This document shows, piece by piece, positions 27,241 to 37,279 of a stretch of DNA of 42,450 bases (the stretch's first letter is position 1; each line of letters opens with the position of its first letter). Source of the stretch: Acidimicrobiaceae bacterium (GTDB lineage: Bacteria; Actinomycetota; Acidimicrobiia; Acidimicrobiales; RAAP-2); contig JAOBWI010000083.1 in NCBI GenBank assembly GCA_025463285.1, positions 1 to 42,450 of the forward strand, read 5' to 3'. Made by a program: the position numbers and the translations under genes. The notes under the pieces were generated by a model that searched no databases, was not told the origin of the DNA, and was given only the letters and a program-made list of their open reading frames with translations.

Positions 27241-27756
27241 GTGCCCATCTACGCCCTCGGCGATCGTGTGCCTCAAATTCACGAAGACGCCTACGTCCAC
27301 CCCGACGCCGTGGTCATTGGTGACGTGCGAATCGGCGCGGACTCCTCGATCTGGCCGAGCACCGTCCTTCGAGGCGACTACGGCACGATCATCATCGGCG
27401 AACGCACGTCGGTCCAAGACGGCACCGTGGTGCACGCCGTGGATGAGTATCCAACCATCATCGGCGACGACTGCGTGATCGGTCACCTCGCGCACTTAGA
27501 GGGCTGCGTCATTCACGACCGCGCGCTGGTGGGGAGCGGTTCGATTGTCTTGCACCAAGCGGTTGTGAACAGCGGAGCGACCGTGGGGGCCGGCGCGGTG
27601 GTTCGAAACAAGATGGAAGTGCCCGCCAACGCGATGGCCCTCGGCGTGCCCGCCACCTTGAAGTTGGACTCCTGTAATGAGGCGGTGGCTCTGGCGTCGG
27701 CGGCGCTCTACGCCTCGAACGCACGTCGCTACCGCGACGAGTTGCGCCAACTCTAG
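27241..27756 (+). CDS. Gamma-carbonic-anhydrase-like left-handed beta-helix protein
   Basis: The 171-residue protein has hexapeptide repeats of a left-handed beta helix: IGDVRIG, SIWPSTVLRGDYGTIIIG, SVQDGTVVH and later VGAGAVV. One His (H65) fits the first zinc ligand, and GH82 the second. The third ligand position, five residues after H82, is Glu87 (GHLAHLEGC) instead of His; an extra His stands at 85. Zinc binding and CO2 hydration are therefore uncertain. AGGAGG precedes the GTG at a good distance. It is the last gene of the DUF512-der group and converges on trpD with a shared CTAG. Confidence 0.85.
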   Translation: MPIYALGDRVPQIHEDAYVHPDAVVIGDVRIGADSSIWPSTVLRGDYGTIIIGERTSVQDGTVVHAVDEYPTIIGDDCVIGHLAHLEGCVIHDRALVGSGSIVLHQAVVNSGATVGAGAVVRNKMEVPANAMALGVPATLKLDSCNEAVALASAALYASNARRYRDELRQL

Positions 27757-28769
27757 TTATTGGAGACCGCGACCAGCCTCTCCAGGGCTCGAGCGGCTCG
27801 CCCCTCGATCACGCTGGCTCGGGCCAGGTCAAATCCTTCCCTCAGGGTCCGCGCGCGTCCCGCGACGATGAGGGCGAGTGCCGCGTTCGCGCACACCACG
27901 TCGAACACTGCTCCGGGCGCGCCCTCGAGAAACGAGCGCACGACGCGCACGTTCTGCGCGATATCGCCTCCACGAATGCTGGAGGCCTCGTGGCGCACGC
28001 CCAACTCCTCGCCGGCGTCTAGACGCTCGACGCGCTCTCCCTCCGGGGTGACGACGTGCAGGGTCGCGGGCGAGCCCAGCGAGAGTTCGTCCAGCCCGTC
28101 GTCGGAGTTCACCAAGATGGCGCTGAGAACGCCCCGCGCGGCCAGTACACCAGCCATAGGGGCGAGGAGCGGTAACTGGGCGACGCCCACCAGAGATCGC
28201 TGGACGAGAGCGGGGTTGGCCAGGGGACCGAGAATATTGAACACGGTGCGAAAGCCCAGTTGGCGGCGAATAGGTCCAAGGTTCCCGAGTGCGTGATGGT
28301 ACGTCGGTGCGTAGAGAAAGCCGATGCCCGCCTCGGCGAGACAGGCCCGCACCACGTCTTCGCTGACGTCTAGACGAACCCCCAGCGCCTCCAGCACGTC
28401 CGCGGAACCGACCGACGACGAAGCGGCCCGGTTGCCGTGCTTGGCGACGGGTACGCCACACCCCGCGACGACCAGAGCGGCCATAGTCGAGACGTTGACG
28501 CTGTGCAGTTGGTCCCCCCCCGTGCCCACCACGTCAACGGCGTCCGGTCCGACGGAAAACGTGGTCGCGCTATCGATCATGGCGTCAACGAATCCGGTCA
28601 TCTCGTCGAGGGTTTCGCCCTTGGCCGTGAGGGCCGTGACGAAGCTCGCGATGAGGACGGCGTCCACTCGGCCTTCGAGAATCTCGGTCAGCGCGGCTCG
28701 TGCCGCCTCACGTTCGAGCGAGGTTCCGCGTACTAAAGGATTGAGAACGTCGAGCGCGAAAGTACTCAC
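27753..28769 (-). CDS. trpD: Anthranilate phosphoribosyltransferase
   Basis: The 338-residue enzyme transfers the phosphoribosyl group of PRPP to anthranilate, step two of tryptophan synthesis. Glycine-rich VDVVGTGGD binds PRPP, SVNVSTMAALVVAGCGVPVAKHGNRAASSSVGSADVLEALG carries the substrate-binding loop and Mg sites. The start is taken as GTG at 28769, since a 10-codon ORF ends there as GTGA and homologues begin near VSTFALDVLNPL; GTG two codons upstream (28775) is the alternative. It stands alone, divergent from trpC, and trpE/trpG are not in the window. Confidence 0.95.
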   Translation of the reverse strand: MSTFALDVLNPLVRGTSLEREAARAALTEILEGRVDAVLIASFVTALTAKGETLDEMTGFVDAMIDSATTFSVGPDAVDVVGTGGDQLHSVNVSTMAALVVAGCGVPVAKHGNRAASSSVGSADVLEALGVRLDVSEDVVRACLAEAGIGFLYAPTYHHALGNLGPIRRQLGFRTVFNILGPLANPALVQRSLVGVAQLPLLAPMAGVLAARGVLSAILVNSDDGLDELSLGSPATLHVVTPEGERVERLDAGEELGVRHEASSIRGGDIAQNVRVVRSFLEGAPGAVFDVVCANAALALIVAGRARTLREGFDLARASVIEGRAARALERLVAVSNN

Positions 28770-28798
28770 AGTGACGTCACCGAAGGGGCTACCGACAT
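28766..28798 (-). CDS. Possible 10-codon leaderless leader ORF coupled to trpD
   Basis: ATG at 28798 opens MSVAPSVTSL, and its TGA overlaps the trpD GTG as GTGA. TATCGT is exactly 6 nt upstream, fitting the leaderless rule, whereas trpD itself has no Shine-Dalgarno. There is no Trp codon, so classical attenuation is not indicated; ribosome delivery by termination-reinitiation is more likely. Confidence 0.35.
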   Translation of the reverse strand: MSVAPSVTSL

Positions 28799-28804
28799 AG
28801 CGAC

Positions 28805-28845
28805 ACGATAGTCCCGGTCGTTGTGCGCAGCGCCACAACTACGAT
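28805..28845. promoter_or_regulatory. Divergent leaderless promoters of trpD and trpC
   Basis: Minus TATCGT (28805-28810) precedes the trpD leader ORF by 6 nt, and plus TACGAT (28840-28845) precedes the trpC ATG by 6 nt. The hexamers are 29 bp apart. No recognisable repressor operator or trp leader hairpin lies between. Confidence 0.48.
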
Positions 28846-28851
28846 TTGACG

Positions 28852-29649
28852 ATGGCCACCACCTACTTAGACACCATTCTCGCGAGTCATCGCCAACGCG
28901 CCGCCCAGGACGAGCGCGACTGGCGCGCGCGCGTCGACGGGGTTCGCTATCTCGGCAGCTCCTTCGTCCTGGTACTTCGTCAAGGTTCCTCCCCGTTCAT
29001 CAAGGTCATCGCGGAGATCAAGCGCCGCTCGCCCTCTAAGGGCGTACTCGCGGAAAACCTCGACGCGGTGGAGTTGGCCAGTGTCTATCGCGATGCGGGG
29101 GCCAGTGCCCTCTCGGTGCTCACGGACCGTGAGTTCTTCGAAGGCTCCCTCGAGGAGCTCTCCAAAGTTCACAAGGCGGTCGAGCTACCCCTCCTTCGTA
29201 AAGACTTCACCGTGAGTGAGAACGACATCCTCGACGCCATCGACGCCGGCGCCGGCGCCGTGCTCTTGATTGTGGCGGCTCTGAGCGACGAGGAGTTGGT
29301 CTCGTTCATGGGGCTGGCCGAGCAGTGCGGCATCGACGCGCTCGTTGAAGTGCACGACACCACTGAGGCCAAACGGGCGCTCGACTGTGGCGCCCGGCTC
29401 ATCGGTATCAACCAACGGAACCTTCATACCTTTGACGTGAATCCCGAACACGCCATAAAAGTCCTCGACGCACTACCGCGCGACTGCCTGACGGTGTGCG
29501 AGTCCGGTCTCTCAAGCGTGGCGGATGTCGAGCGCGCGGCCCAGGCCGGGTTCGACGCCGTGTTGGTGGGCGAGGCGTTCGTCACGGCGCCAGATCCCAG
29601 CGCCGCGGTCAAGTCCTTCGCGCTGGTGCCCAGTAGTCAACGTGCCTAA
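28852..29649 (+). CDS. trpC: Indole-3-glycerol phosphate synthase
   Basis: The 265-residue TIM-barrel enzyme closes the indole ring. IKVIAEIKRRSPSKG carries the catalytic Lys and Glu near residue 45-60, followed by LLRKDFTVSENDILDAIDAGA and ALVEVHDTTE, RLIGINQRNLHTF and CESGLSSVADV. The ATG at 28852 is chosen since TACGAT lies 6 nt upstream; a TTG two codons earlier falls in that spacer. The gene is the first of trpC-F-B-A and overlaps trpF by 8 nt. Confidence 0.96.
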   Translation: MATTYLDTILASHRQRAAQDERDWRARVDGVRYLGSSFVLVLRQGSSPFIKVIAEIKRRSPSKGVLAENLDAVELASVYRDAGASALSVLTDREFFEGSLEELSKVHKAVELPLLRKDFTVSENDILDAIDAGAGAVLLIVAALSDEELVSFMGLAEQCGIDALVEVHDTTEAKRALDCGARLIGINQRNLHTFDVNPEHAIKVLDALPRDCLTVCESGLSSVADVERAAQAGFDAVLVGEAFVTAPDPSAAVKSFALVPSSQRA

Positions 29650-30280
29650 GACCATCGCTCCGGGCTTTGTCAAGATCTGCGGCGTGACGTCGCTCGACGA
29701 CGCCAAAGTCGTAGTGGACGCCGGGGCCAGCGCCCTGGGGCTCGTCCTGGCGGCGTCGCCACGCCAACTCACGCTGGACCAGGCTCGCGTGATTGCCGAC
29801 GCGACGACCGGTAACCTTCTACGATTCGCGGTCTTTCGCCACAACGACGATGAGTTCATCCTCGAACACGTCGACGCCCTTCGCCCCGACGTGGTCCAAG
29901 TGCACGGTACCCTCAGCGTTTCATTGCTCCGCGCTCTTCGCGAGCGGCCCGTGCTGGTGGTGAAAGCACTGAGCGTCGACGAGCCCGAGTTTTTGACTTT
30001 TGACGACACCAGAGTGGAGGCCGTGCTCATCGACGGTCCCCGGCCGGGGTCGGGCTCGACGTACTCTCGAGACCACCTCGAGCGTCGCGAGTTTCACGTT
30101 CCGGTCATCGCCGCGGGGGGACTGACTGCGCGAAACGTGGCGGACCTCATCGATGCGTCCCGGGTCAGCGGCGTCGACACGTCGAGCGGCGTGGAGAAAG
30201 GTCCCGGCGCGAAGGATCACGACCTGGTCCGCGAGTTCATCGTTACGGCGCGAGCGGCGTTCGCCGCGCGAAAGGACTGA
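29642..30280 (+). CDS. trpF: Phosphoribosylanthranilate isomerase
   Basis: The 212-residue TIM-barrel enzyme performs the Amadori rearrangement between TrpD and Trp[33 protein letters not shown] is the classic N-terminus with the catalytic Cys, and [20 protein letters not shown] and [16 protein letters not shown] are typical. GTG at 29642 is the start and overlaps the trpC stop. A dedicated TrpF is notable: mycobacteria and streptomycetes lack one and use the bifunctional PriA. Confidence 0.93.
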   Translation: MPKTIAPGFVKICGVTSLDDAKVVVDAGASALGLVLAASPRQLTLDQARVIADATTGNLLRFAVFRHNDDEFILEHVDALRPDVVQVHGTLSVSLLRALRERPVLVVKALSVDEPEFLTFDDTRVEAVLIDGPRPGSGSTYSRDHLERREFHVPVIAAGGLTARNVADLIDASRVSGVDTSSGVEKGPGAKDHDLVREFIVTARAAFAARKD

Positions 30281-30281
30281 G

Positions 30282-31463
30282 GTGGACGAGATCAACGCCA
30301 TGGGCCAACCCGACCACCGCGGACACTTTGGTGGTTTCGGGGGACGCTTCGTGCCCGAAGCACTCATGCCGGCCTGCGTGGAACTAGAAGAGGCCTTTCG
30401 TGACGCCTGGTCCGACGAGGAGTTCGTCGCGCTCTACCACCGGACCCTTCGTGAGTTCGCGGGACGCCCCACGCCGGTGACGCCTCTGCCGCGACTCTCG
30501 CAGCGGCTAGGCCTGCGTATCTTCGCCAAGCGCGAAGACCTCGCGCACACCGGTTCGCACAAGATCAATAACGTCATCGGCCAAACGTTGTTGACTCAGA
30601 GAATGGGCAAGACGCGCGTCATCGCCGAGACCGGCGCGGGTCAACACGGTGTGGCCACGGCGACCGCGGCCGCACGACTCGGGCTCGGCTGCACCGTGTT
30701 TATGGGGGAAGTAGACACGAAGCGTCAGGAGCTGAACGTCTTTCGGATGGAACTCTTAGGCGCCACCGTCGTTCCGGTGACGTCCGGATCAAAGACTCTC
30801 AAGGACGCCGTGAATGAAGCCATGCGCGAGTGGGTGACCTGCGTCGCCGACACCCACTACTGCCTCGGTTCGGTGATGGGACCGCACCCTTTTCCCTGGA
30901 TGGTGCGAGAGTTCCAACGGGTGATCGGAGCCGAAGCGGCCTGGCAACTTAAAGAGCTGGGCGTCGACGTGCCCGACGCCGTCGTGGCCTGCGTCGGGGG
31001 TGGCTCGAACGCCGCGGGCGTCTTCGCGGGATTCGCCGAGACCGCCGCCCAGCTCTACGGCGTTGAAGCGGCCGGGGGAGCCGCCGTCACCAGCGGGTCG
31101 CCGGGGGTCCTGCACGGCATGCGATCGTTGATACTGCAAGACGAGTTCGGGCAGGTGGAGGAGGCCCACTCCATCTCGGCGGGCCTCGACTATCCCGGTA
31201 TTGGACCGGAGCACGCTCATCTCGCCGACACGGGCCGAGCGACCTACGTCGCCGTGGGCGACGACGAGGTCATCGGGGCCATGCGGCTGTTAAGCGAGAG
31301 CGAAGGAATTATTCCGGCCCTGGAGACCGCCCACGCCGTGGCGTGGATGGTGCGAGAAGCCGGTGGTCGTCTGCCCACTGGTTCAACGGTGCTGTTGAAC
31401 CTCTCGGGACGCGGCGACAAAGACGTCGCGCAGGTGCGAGCGATGCTCATGGAGGAGTCGTGA
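30282..31463 (+). CDS. trpB: Tryptophan synthase beta chain
   Basis: The 393-residue PLP enzyme joins indole and serine. [17 protein letters not shown] is the N-terminal block, and HTGSHKINN contains the Schiff-base Lys (K94 from the GTG). The glycine-rich phosphate-binding GGGSNAAG and LSGRGDKD follow. GTG at 30282 is chosen because AAAGGA lies 5 nt upstream; ATG six codons later would have the ribosome site too far away. It follows trpF after 1 nt and overlaps trpA by 4 nt, ensuring stoichiometric subunits. Confidence 0.96.
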   Translation: MDEINAMGQPDHRGHFGGFGGRFVPEALMPACVELEEAFRDAWSDEEFVALYHRTLREFAGRPTPVTPLPRLSQRLGLRIFAKREDLAHTGSHKINNVIGQTLLTQRMGKTRVIAETGAGQHGVATATAAARLGLGCTVFMGEVDTKRQELNVFRMELLGATVVPVTSGSKTLKDAVNEAMREWVTCVADTHYCLGSVMGPHPFPWMVREFQRVIGAEAAWQLKELGVDVPDAVVACVGGGSNAAGVFAGFAETAAQLYGVEAAGGAAVTSGSPGVLHGMRSLILQDEFGQVEEAHSISAGLDYPGIGPEHAHLADTGRATYVAVGDDEVIGAMRLLSESEGIIPALETAHAVAWMVREAGGRLPTGSTVLLNLSGRGDKDVAQVRAMLMEES

Positions 31464-32227
31464 AGACCTTGGAGACCACGCTGCGGTCTCTTCGTGAGAG
31501 CGGTCGCAAAGCCCTCGTGCCCTACGTCGTGGCGGGAGCGACGCCGGACTGGACGCACCACGTGGAAGCGGCGGTGCTGGGGGGCGCGGACGCGGTAGAG
31601 ATTGGCATTCCCTTTTCCGACCCCATGATGGATGGCGTCGTGATTCAAGAAGCGGGTCTACGCGCCCTGGAACGCGGAACGACGTTCGAATCGATCTGTC
31701 AGGAACTGGAGTCACTCGAGACGGAGATTCCTCTCGTCGCGATGACCTACTACAACATCTTTTTGCACTACGGACTTCGCCGGACGGCCGGTCGACTTCA
31801 CGACGTGGGAGTGAGTGGCGCGATCGTTCCCGACCTTTCGCTCGAAGAGTCCGACGAGTGGCGAGCGGCGAGCGGCGATAGCGACATCGCCACGATATTT
31901 CTGGTCGCCCCGTCCACCTCTCGTACGCGAATGCGCACCGTCGCTGGCCTCTCTCAAGGCTTTCTCTACGCCTCGGCGCGCATGGCGGTCACCGGCGCCG
32001 CCAGTGATCAGGGAGAGGGCGAACGCGTGGTGAGTGAGCTTCGCCGAGTGAGCGATATCCCGACCTACGTCGGCATTGGCGTGAGCACGCCGGCCCAAGC
32101 GCACACGACGGCCGTCTTCAGTGACGGCGTCATCGTAGGGTCGGCGCTCGTGAAGATCATCCTCCAAGGGGCTAGCCCAACCGATGTTGAATCGTTCGTT
32201 CGATCGTTTCGCACCGCGTTGGACTAG
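31460..32227 (+). CDS. trpA: Tryptophan synthase alpha chain
   Basis: The 255-residue TIM-barrel subunit splits indole-3-glycerol phosphate into indole and glyceraldehyde-3-phosphate. [21 protein letters not shown] carries the catalytic Glu and Asp; the residue pair MM replaces the frequent VA before [11 protein letters not shown] and [12 protein letters not shown] are also typical. The GTG overlaps trpB (GTGA), with GGAGGAG just upstream. It ends the operon; no clear terminator follows. Confidence 0.95.
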   Translation: MKTLETTLRSLRESGRKALVPYVVAGATPDWTHHVEAAVLGGADAVEIGIPFSDPMMDGVVIQEAGLRALERGTTFESICQELESLETEIPLVAMTYYNIFLHYGLRRTAGRLHDVGVSGAIVPDLSLEESDEWRAASGDSDIATIFLVAPSTSRTRMRTVAGLSQGFLYASARMAVTGAASDQGEGERVVSELRRVSDIPTYVGIGVSTPAQAHTTAVFSDGVIVGSALVKIILQGASPTDVESFVRSFRTALD

Positions 32228-32303
32228 CTGTCTTTCCTGAGAAAATACGCCAACTTTCACAGCGAGCGAATCGGTATTTATTGGTCATTACCAGCAAGTA
32301 AGT

Positions 32304-32333
32304 CACAAGCTTTTGTGAAACGCGTCACGTGAC
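32304..32333. promoter_or_regulatory. Two operator-like palindromes upstream of the acetate transporter
   Basis: TCACAA and TTGTGA around GCTT (32303-32318) are followed by the perfect 10-bp palindrome GTCACGTGAC (32324-32333). They lie 100-130 bp before the satP-like ATG in a 205-bp gap that is AT-richer than its surroundings. They suggest binding of one or two regulators of acetate use. A CCACC/GGTGG hairpin at 32387-32401 sits nearer the gene. Confidence 0.42.
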
Positions 32334-32432
32334 TGCTCCGATGAACCCAGCACTTCACGTTTCCAGGGTGTTAAATCACTTACAGGCCACCATCGCGGTG
32401 GTTCATTGTGATCCTTTTATGGGGGGAATTAC

Positions 32433-32996
32433 ATGGCAGATGAGAGAGTAGCGGACCCGGGTCCCTTAGGACTAGCGGCGTTCGCCATGACCACGTTCGC
32501 CCTTAGCAGTTGGAACGCCAATATTTGGAAGGGCGCGGGCCTTATGCCGGCGCTCGCCCTGGCTTTCTTCTACGGGGGTAGTGCTCAGTTGCTCGCAGGT
32601 ATGTGGGAGTTCGTGCGCAAGAACACCTTCGCAGCGTTGGCCTTTACGTCATACGGCGCGTTCTGGCTGGCCTTTTACGCGATCGTGAAGTTCGGCCTTC
32701 CCGGCAGCGGTACTGACTCCGTAGCCATCTTCCTGCTGGGCTGGGCGATCTTCACCTTCTACATGACGATCGCTGCCTTGAAGGTAAATAACGCGGTCCT
32801 GGCCGTGTTCGTGCTGCTGACGATCACATTCATTTTCCTGACCATTGGAAACTGGGGTGCGGGGCACACGACGCTGGTGCACATCGGTGGCTGGACCGGT
32901 ATCGCCACGGCCGCCGCGGCCTGGTACGCCTCGGCCGCGGGAGTGATCAACTCCACGCACGGCAAAGTGGTGCTACCGATCGGCCCGCGAGGCTAA
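32433..32996 (+). CDS. satP: Acetate uptake transporter, SatP/GPR1-FUN34-YaaH family
   Basis: The 187-residue protein has six predicted TM helices. PGPLGLAAFAMTTFALSSWNA (about residues 9-29) is the family signature; the usual NPAPLGL appears as DPGPLGL. FFYGGSAQLLAGMWEF is the second characteristic motif. The family takes up acetate and succinate with protons in the cytoplasmic membrane. GGGGGG lies 6 nt upstream of the ATG. The next gene is acetyl-CoA synthetase, so uptake and activation of acetate are clustered. Confidence 0.9.
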   Translation: MADERVADPGPLGLAAFAMTTFALSSWNANIWKGAGLMPALALAFFYGGSAQLLAGMWEFVRKNTFAALAFTSYGAFWLAFYAIVKFGLPGSGTDSVAIFLLGWAIFTFYMTIAALKVNNAVLAVFVLLTITFIFLTIGNWGAGHTTLVHIGGWTGIATAAAAWYASAAGVINSTHGKVVLPIGPRG

Positions 32997-33035
32997 CGTA
33001 GGGGTCACTGGTGGCTCGCCACCGGACCCAACCGT

Positions 33036-33071
33036 CAACAGCGCCCGTGCCGAAAGGTTCGGGCGCTGTTG
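33036..33071 (+). terminator. Strong hairpin after the acetate transporter gene
   Basis: CAACAGCGCCCG and CGGGCGCTGTTG pair perfectly, followed by a T-T mismatch and an inner GCC/GGT around a GAAA tetraloop. The stem starts 40 nt after the stop codon and has no T-tract. It should separate satP from acs transcription. Confidence 0.65.
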
Positions 33072-33171
33072 GCATCTAGGAGAGTTCGCGCACTACTCTC
33101 AACCTGAGTCGGCGTGTTAAGTCCGCCGAGTTCATTGCACCACAGGGATCACCATGTAGAGCGGGGGAACA

Positions 33172-35142
<1,971 letters not shown>

Positions 35143-35230
35143 AGGGCGCCGACTCGAGCTCTAGGAGTCGAAGCCCAAATTAAAGAGCGCCAAGAGTGGT
35201 AACCACAGGTTCCGCTCCCTCGTGGCCGTC

Positions 35231-35270
35231 GGCGCGGCGGGGCCGCCGCGTTTCGTAGTCCCGCCGCGCC
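35231..35270 (+). terminator. Alternative hairpins downstream of acs
   Basis: GGCGCGGCGGG (35231-35241) pairs with CCCGCCGCGCC (35260-35270), an 11-bp stem with an 18-nt loop. Alternatively CGCGGCGG (35233-35240) pairs with CCGCCGCG (35243-35250). The two cannot coexist. The most likely role is termination of acs. The remaining part of the 304-nt gap 35143-35446 holds only a TAAAAT (35395-35400), a candidate -10 for the FAH-family gene. Confidence 0.5.
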
Positions 35271-35394
35271 AATGCCGGCTCTCAGCCGGGCCCTAGACCC
35301 ACGATTCTGGCGAAGCGCCGAATCAGCGGGCGATCACCTTCGAGCCGCGATGCGACCACCATCGGGCGAGCTAGCGACACGGTCTGCCCGGTCG

Positions 35395-35400
35395 TAAAAT
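35395..35400 (+). promoter_or_regulatory. -10 element (TAAAAT) of the FAH-family gene
   Basis: TAAAAT lies 46 nt before the ATG at 35447, which would leave a leader of about 40 nt. GCGACA at 35374-35379 resembles a -35, although the 15-bp spacer is short. Confidence 0.3.
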
Positions 35401-35446
35401 GAGGGTACCCCGAGCCCGAGCTCCTTATCGAAAGTCCCCTAGCGCC

Positions 35447-36298
35447 ATGCGTATTGCCAATTTGGCCGGAAGGGCCACGATCGTTACCGACGCGGGCCTT
35501 ATTGACCTGGCCGCCAGCTCTGACGGCGCGTTCTCGAGCTCCGTCGACAAGTGCGTCACCCAACTCGGCACGATTCGTGCGTGGCTTCTCAACGCGGCGC
35601 CACGTCCGATAGACCTCACCACGCCCAGTGAGCTCCTCGGCGACGCGAGACTCGGTCCCGTCGTGGCAAACCCCCAACAGATTTTCGCGGTGGGTGTCAA
35701 CTATCGACGCCACGCCGAAGAGATGGGACTGGTCGTCCCGAAAGAACCCATGGTGTTCACCAAGTTCGTCTCCTCATTGTGCGGCCCGAATGATGACGTA
35801 CCCATTCCCAGCGCCACGACCGACTTCGAAGCAGAACTCGTCGTGGTGATCGGGACGAAAACTCGTGACGTGTCCGTGGAGGACGCGCTGGGCGTGGTCG
35901 CGGGATATTGCGTGGGCCAAGACTTCTCCGAACGGAGTCTGCAGATGCTCGGATCGCCCCCTCAGTTCTCTCTCGGTAAGTCGTTTCGACACTTCGCCCC
36001 GGTGGGGCCGTGGCTCACCACCGCTGACGAAGTAGAGGACCCCAACGATCTAGTCATTCGCTGCAGCGTCAGTGGAACGCAGTACCAGGACTCCAGCACC
36101 AGCGACATGGTGTTCAGCGTGGCTGAGGTGGTGAGCTATTTGAGCGGCGTGGTGGAACTTCGTCCGGGCGATCTGATCTTCACCGGTAGCCCTCACGGGG
36201 TAGGCCAGGGCCAACGCCCGCCGGTGTTTCTCCAACCGGGTGATTCGATCGTGACGTCGATTGAGCGGCTGGGACGAATTGAGAATCACGCCGTCTAG
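35447..36298 (+). CDS. Fumarylacetoacetate hydrolase (FAH) family protein
   Basis: The 283-residue protein has a short N-terminal domain and the FAH catalytic fold: FAVGVNYRRHAEEMG (about residues 82-96), PMVFTKFVSSLCGPNDDVPIP, then TDFEAELVVVIGTKTRDV with the metal-binding acidic residues, and GYCVGQDFSERSLQ. GDLIFTGSPHGVGQG closes the domain. Members hydrolyse or decarboxylate 3-oxo acids from aromatic catabolism, or act as oxaloacetate decarboxylases; the substrate is not evident. The ATG at 35447 is chosen for homology; an upstream GTG/ATG at 35399 would place the start in the presumed promoter. Confidence 0.88.
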   Translation: MRIANLAGRATIVTDAGLIDLAASSDGAFSSSVDKCVTQLGTIRAWLLNAAPRPIDLTTPSELLGDARLGPVVANPQQIFAVGVNYRRHAEEMGLVVPKEPMVFTKFVSSLCGPNDDVPIPSATTDFEAELVVVIGTKTRDVSVEDALGVVAGYCVGQDFSERSLQMLGSPPQFSLGKSFRHFAPVGPWLTTADEVEDPNDLVIRCSVSGTQYQDSSTSDMVFSVAEVVSYLSGVVELRPGDLIFTGSPHGVGQGQRPPVFLQPGDSIVTSIERLGRIENHAV

Positions 36299-36405
36299 CG
36301 ATGGTGGCATCGAGATGACGCTCACCTCTCGCACATCGCGCCGGGGTAGCGGGCGGGCGGGAGTCAGCGGCGACGTGGATCCACGTTGTCGTCACACCCG
36401 CTCGG

Positions 36406-36411
36406 TAGCCT
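36406..36411 (+). promoter_or_regulatory. -10 element (TAGCCT) for the leaderless exonuclease gene
   Basis: TAGCCT stands 7 nt before GTG at 36419 and supports that start rather than TTG at 36386. Confidence 0.4.
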
Positions 36412-36418
36412 GACTGAA

Positions 36419-37132
36419 GTGCAGTTATGGACAGAAGCCACGTACGTCGGTTTCGATCTTGAGACGACGGGCATCAGTCCCTTTAGCGACTCTCCCGTTT
36501 CCTACGGCTTTGTCACGCACCAACACGACATGTGGGGACTCAAGGTCACGAGAGAGGGCGGCCTCGTCAATCCTGGAGTGCCGATCCCGAGCGAGGCGTC
36601 GGCCATTCATGGAATCAACGACGCGATGGTGGCCGACGCGCCAGCGCTCCACGAAACCGTTGAACGTCTCGCCAGCACGTTGAGCTCGCTCTGGAGAGAG
36701 GGCGGGGTAGTGGTTGGTATGAACGTCAGCTACGACCTGACGATGGTCGACTCACTCTGTCGCCGACTAGGTCTTGCGTCGCTGAAGAAGCGCGGTCCCG
36801 TCGGACCGGTCATGGATATCCTCATCCTCGATCGTCACTTTGATAAGTGGCGAAAGGGCTCACGACGGCTCAGCGATCTCTGTGGTCAGTACGGCGTCAT
36901 CTTGGCTAGCGCCCACAGTGCCTCGGCCGACGCCGAAGCCGCTCTGGAGATCTTCGAGGTGCTGTTGGGGAAGTATCCCGAGATCGCCACCATCCCTCCA
37001 CCCGGGGTCAACGCCGTCATGTCGACCTGGCACCGAGAGTGGCTGAGCAGTTTCTCCGACCATCTAGTACGTAAGGGCGAAGAGCCTGTCGAAGCCGGTC
37101 GTTTTGCGTGGCCCATTCACGAAAATAAATGA
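36419..37132 (+). CDS. DnaQ-like 3'-5' exonuclease family protein
   Basis: The 237-residue protein carries the DEDDh exonuclease signature: ExoI as FDLETTG (about residues 12-18), the HGIND region, ExoII as GMNVSYDLTMVDS (about 100-112) and ExoIII as AHSASADAEAALEIF (about 164-178), so all four acidic residues and the His are present. There is no polymerase or helicase domain. It could be a proofreading subunit or a stand-alone RNase/DNase of the epsilon family. GTG at 36419 is preferred because of TAGCCT 7 nt upstream; TTG at 36386 would add 11 residues. A tRNA gene follows on the other strand. Confidence 0.87.
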   Translation: MQLWTEATYVGFDLETTGISPFSDSPVSYGFVTHQHDMWGLKVTREGGLVNPGVPIPSEASAIHGINDAMVADAPALHETVERLASTLSSLWREGGVVVGMNVSYDLTMVDSLCRRLGLASLKKRGPVGPVMDILILDRHFDKWRKGSRRLSDLCGQYGVILASAHSASADAEAALEIFEVLLGKYPEIATIPPPGVNAVMSTWHREWLSSFSDHLVRKGEEPVEAGRFAWPIHENK

Positions 37133-37144
37133 ACGGGCCGCGCG

Positions 37145-37223
37145 TGGTCGGGCTGGGGAGATTTGAACTCCCGATCTCTCGGCCCCCAGCCGAGCGCTCT
37201 AGACCAAACTAAGCCACAGCCCG
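37145..37223 (-). tRNA. tRNA-Pro (anticodon GGG), CCA encoded
   Basis: The minus-strand cloverleaf is complete. The 7-bp acceptor pairs CGGGCTG with CAGCCCG. The D-arm pairs GCTT with GAGC, allowing one wobble. The anticodon stem is CTCGG/CCGAG with loop CTGGGGG, so the anticodon is GGG (reads CCC/CCU). The T-stem is GGGAG/CTCCC around TTCAAAT, and the variable loop has 5 nt. The discriminator is A and CCA is encoded. The fold is without mismatches in stems other than the D-arm. Confidence 0.95.
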
Positions 37224-37279
37224 TGAACGATAAATCCTAGCCGTGAGCCCTCGCGCAACCATTTGCCCGGGCCGCTGGA

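Noticed and set aside
28770-28851. Tryptophan attenuator or T-box between trpD and trpC
   Set aside because: There is no Trp-rich leader, terminator/antiterminator pair or T-box sequence, and leaderless starts leave no room.
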